DNA from: Todiramphus chloris collaris
Taxonomy: Eukaryota > Chordata > Aves > Coraciiformes > Alcedinidae
NCBI GenBank assembly: GCA_025345505.1
Contig: JANVCC010000020.1
Span: 50,014,401 to 50,078,400, forward strand
DNA length: 64,000 nucleotides
Direction of reading: 5' to 3'
Positions within the stretch are counted from its first letter, which is position 1, and each line of letters opens with the position of its first letter. Under the pieces are notes generated by a model. That model was not told the DNA's origin, ran no database searches, and saw nothing but the letters and a program-made list of their open reading frames with translations. This document shows, in pieces, positions 61,901 to 64,000 of this stretch. The position numbers and the translations under genes were made by a program.

Positions 61901-64000
61901 AAATTGGACGAGCACTCACCATAGAAACCGTGGCGGTATGTGAGCCTGGGTGCTGTGCAGCAGTGGAGGAAGCACAGCACAAAAGAACAATGAGAAACAT
62001 ACCTAAATGCCTCCTTTGTATCCTCCTGCAGTCTTTGTTCAATGGGATGGGGCTGCGGGGTGGCACAAGCTGGGCTCAGCCTCTCTGGCAAAGGGGTGAC
62101 CTTGCTGGGTTTGGGATGCAAGCAAAAGTCCTGGTGTCACCTGAACTTTTCACGTAGTTAAAATTTGCCAGGGACCTTTTTGATTTTCTGGACTGAGGGT
62201 AAAACCCAGACATTTGAGAACTGCTGAGATCCCAATGACCTGATGCAAAATACGCAGGAAAATTTTATGGAAAGGGTTGTTTTCCTGCAAAAGGTAGTGG
62301 TTTCAAATACGCATCAATTTCCAGTTTGTTGGTGTTTCATTTCTCGTGCATCAACCAGCCTACCTGCCTGCACTGTGCTTGATGGGGTTGAATGTCTGAA
62401 TTTGGGTCTGCCATGGGCTTTATGCAAACCCTTTTACCCTCCTGCTCCTTCTTTGCATTTTCCTTTGCTGATAGACCAGGAATGATACCTATTACCTACC
62501 CCCCCATGGTGTTGTGGATCTCGGTGCCTGTGCAATGCTTTGAACTCTTGAGGTGAAAAATGCTGTTTAAGTGTTAAAGTATATTGTTATAAATGTGAAG
62601 GTATTTTTATTTATAATTTATTTTGACATTATATGAATGTTAAAATGCAGGATTCAGCCTCCTAACAGTCAGCATCTAGAGACCCTTAATTCTGCTGCAA
62701 ATGTGCTTGTGCTTAGTACTTGCCTGCGCATCTGTGCTGCGTCGCCCCTAGCCCTATTCCCATTACTCTGAAGCTCTCCAAAGAGCCCAGACTTTGGTGA
62801 TCTGCTCCAAAAGGAGAAAGTGGATGTGTCTGGCAAGGAGGAGTTGGTAAAGGCAGGAAGTGGCTCCTCTGCAAGGCTGCCTTCACTGCCAGAGTAGAGC
62901 CATTTCTGCCTGGGGATGTGCAGCTGGGGAGAGCAGCAGGGTTTCTGGATGTGCTGCTGCTGGACGCTGTGAATTTTGCTGTGATTTTATTTATTTATTT
63001 AACCCCCCTCCCTGAGCACTTTTTTTCCTTTTAATCCTCTTCAAAAATGTCAGGATAAAGAACTGTCTTCCTTGGCTGCTTGCAAGAATTGACACCTTTT
63101 TGAGTTGTGACTCAGACACTTCAGTACAGTCATGGCTTTCTGTGGATGCTGGAGTTTTGGCGATATCCTCTGGCACATTCTGGGCTCTGCAGCCCCTTTG
63201 CTTCGGCAAAAGCAGGGAATTCAGACATCACAAGCAAGTGCTTTAGTGTTGGGTTAGTCCTCTGCACCACAGCACTGGTGCTTTTAGTTTTTCCCCTGCG
63301 TTCACTCCATTCTCCTGCAAACACATCATCATTCTTGTTTAAGGAAAGATGCACAGGCAAATGTGCCATGTTTGAGCTCAGGTGAATGTCCTCAGTTGTG
63401 TTTGCAGCTTGTTTCAGTTTTCTGTAGAATTTAAGCTAAATCACTTTTAAAGCAAAAATGAGTGTGCATAGGAGATGGCAGCGGCCACTCTAAACCATCA
63501 TTAATTGGTGCATCAGCACACCCTGACCCATCTGGCACTTGCAGCTGTGTGGTGAGTGCATAGGAGCTCCTTGAGTTTGGATCCTTCCCACTGGTGCTCG
63601 GTACCAGAACATGGGGGTGGAGCACCCCTGCCCCCATGGCACTGCCTCAGGTGTGGTTTTTCCTGTGCTCAGGTCTGGGGATGCTGACCTGCTGCTTAAT
63701 GCTGCAGGCCTGGTCAGGCCTTAGCATCCTAACCTGGGAAGAATTTTGTAAAGCTCTAGACACAATTTTTGGAGGTAAATAATAATCATGGGGTTTTTTT
63801 TTTTTCCTCCCCTTTCTCCTTAATACAAACAAGTAAAACCCCTGCATTGCAGCAGTTGCTGAATTGCCTGTTAACACAGTCCTGGTGATTAATCACTCCT
63901 CTGGTGAAACAGTGAGCAACTGGAACCAAAAAGGACCTTTTATTTATTTATATATATATTTTTTTTCTTATTATTATTTCTTGTTAAACTACATTTCTCT
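58942..64000 (+). other. LAMP5: LAMP5 intron 5, left part
   Basis: 5.1 kb to the window end without the expected last exon. No frame encodes a hydrophobic LILGLILGL-type membrane helix. It holds G/T-rich DNA (60464-60517), TA-rich DNA (61204-61258), a short (TTTA)n run near 62986-63000 and T runs near 63791. No other gene is recognised. Confidence 0.8.
61204..61258. repeat. TA-rich simple repeat
   Basis: Imperfect (TA)n with CATA interruptions (ATACATACATATACATATAT), in the last LAMP5 intron. Confidence 0.88.

Overview
The window is vertebrate nuclear DNA, most likely from a bird. It has multi-exon genes with GT-AG introns, phase-consistent exons, AT-rich introns, a CpG island at a gene start, and a 5'-truncated CR1 LINE of the type abundant in birds. 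The CR1 subfamily and the small introns favour a bird over a turtle or crocodilian, but those are not excluded. Nothing prokaryotic, viral or plasmid-like was found.

Layout. From 384 to 50288 the + strand carries the 3' two-thirds of PLCB4 (phospholipase C beta-4). There are 21 constitutive exons and two candidate alternative exons, running from the end of the catalytic X box through the X-Y linker, Y box, C2 domain and long C-terminal coiled coil. The 5' exons lie left of the window. The constitutive exons join without a phase error into 732 codons plus stop. The 3' UTR runs to about 52040, with several AATAAA signals. About 4.3 kb of intergenic DNA follows, including a 40-bp tandem repeat. 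A GC-rich, CpG-dense region from about 55.0 to 57.4 kb then holds the start of LAMP5 (brain-type lysosome-associated membrane protein 5), also on the + strand. Five LAMP5 exons are present, covering the signal peptide and nearly all of the lumenal domain. The last exon, expected to encode the fourth cysteine, the membrane span and the cytosolic tail, is not in the window, which ends inside the last intron. PLCB4 followed by LAMP5 matches the order I recall from other vertebrates.

Other content. Introns make up most of the window and show little beyond simple sequence, apart from a dead CR1 with an abutting CR1 fragment at 34.66-35.76 kb (minus strand). Long homopolymers and several G/T-rich tracts are scattered through it.

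Most interesting points. (1) The last PLCB4 exon is dual-coding: skipping or including a 37-nt exon changes its reading frame, giving either a tail ending in a PDZ-ligand-like ATVV or an unrelated Gly/Ser/Ala-rich tail. (2) One PLCB4 intron uses a GC donor. (3) A 36-nt in-frame exon would add acidic residues to the autoinhibitory X-Y linker. (4) A G/T-rich tract with a two-tetrad quadruplex motif lies just upstream of the LAMP5 start. I found no previously undescribed system; the window is mostly two ordinary vertebrate genes. Family comparisons come from memory, not from a search.
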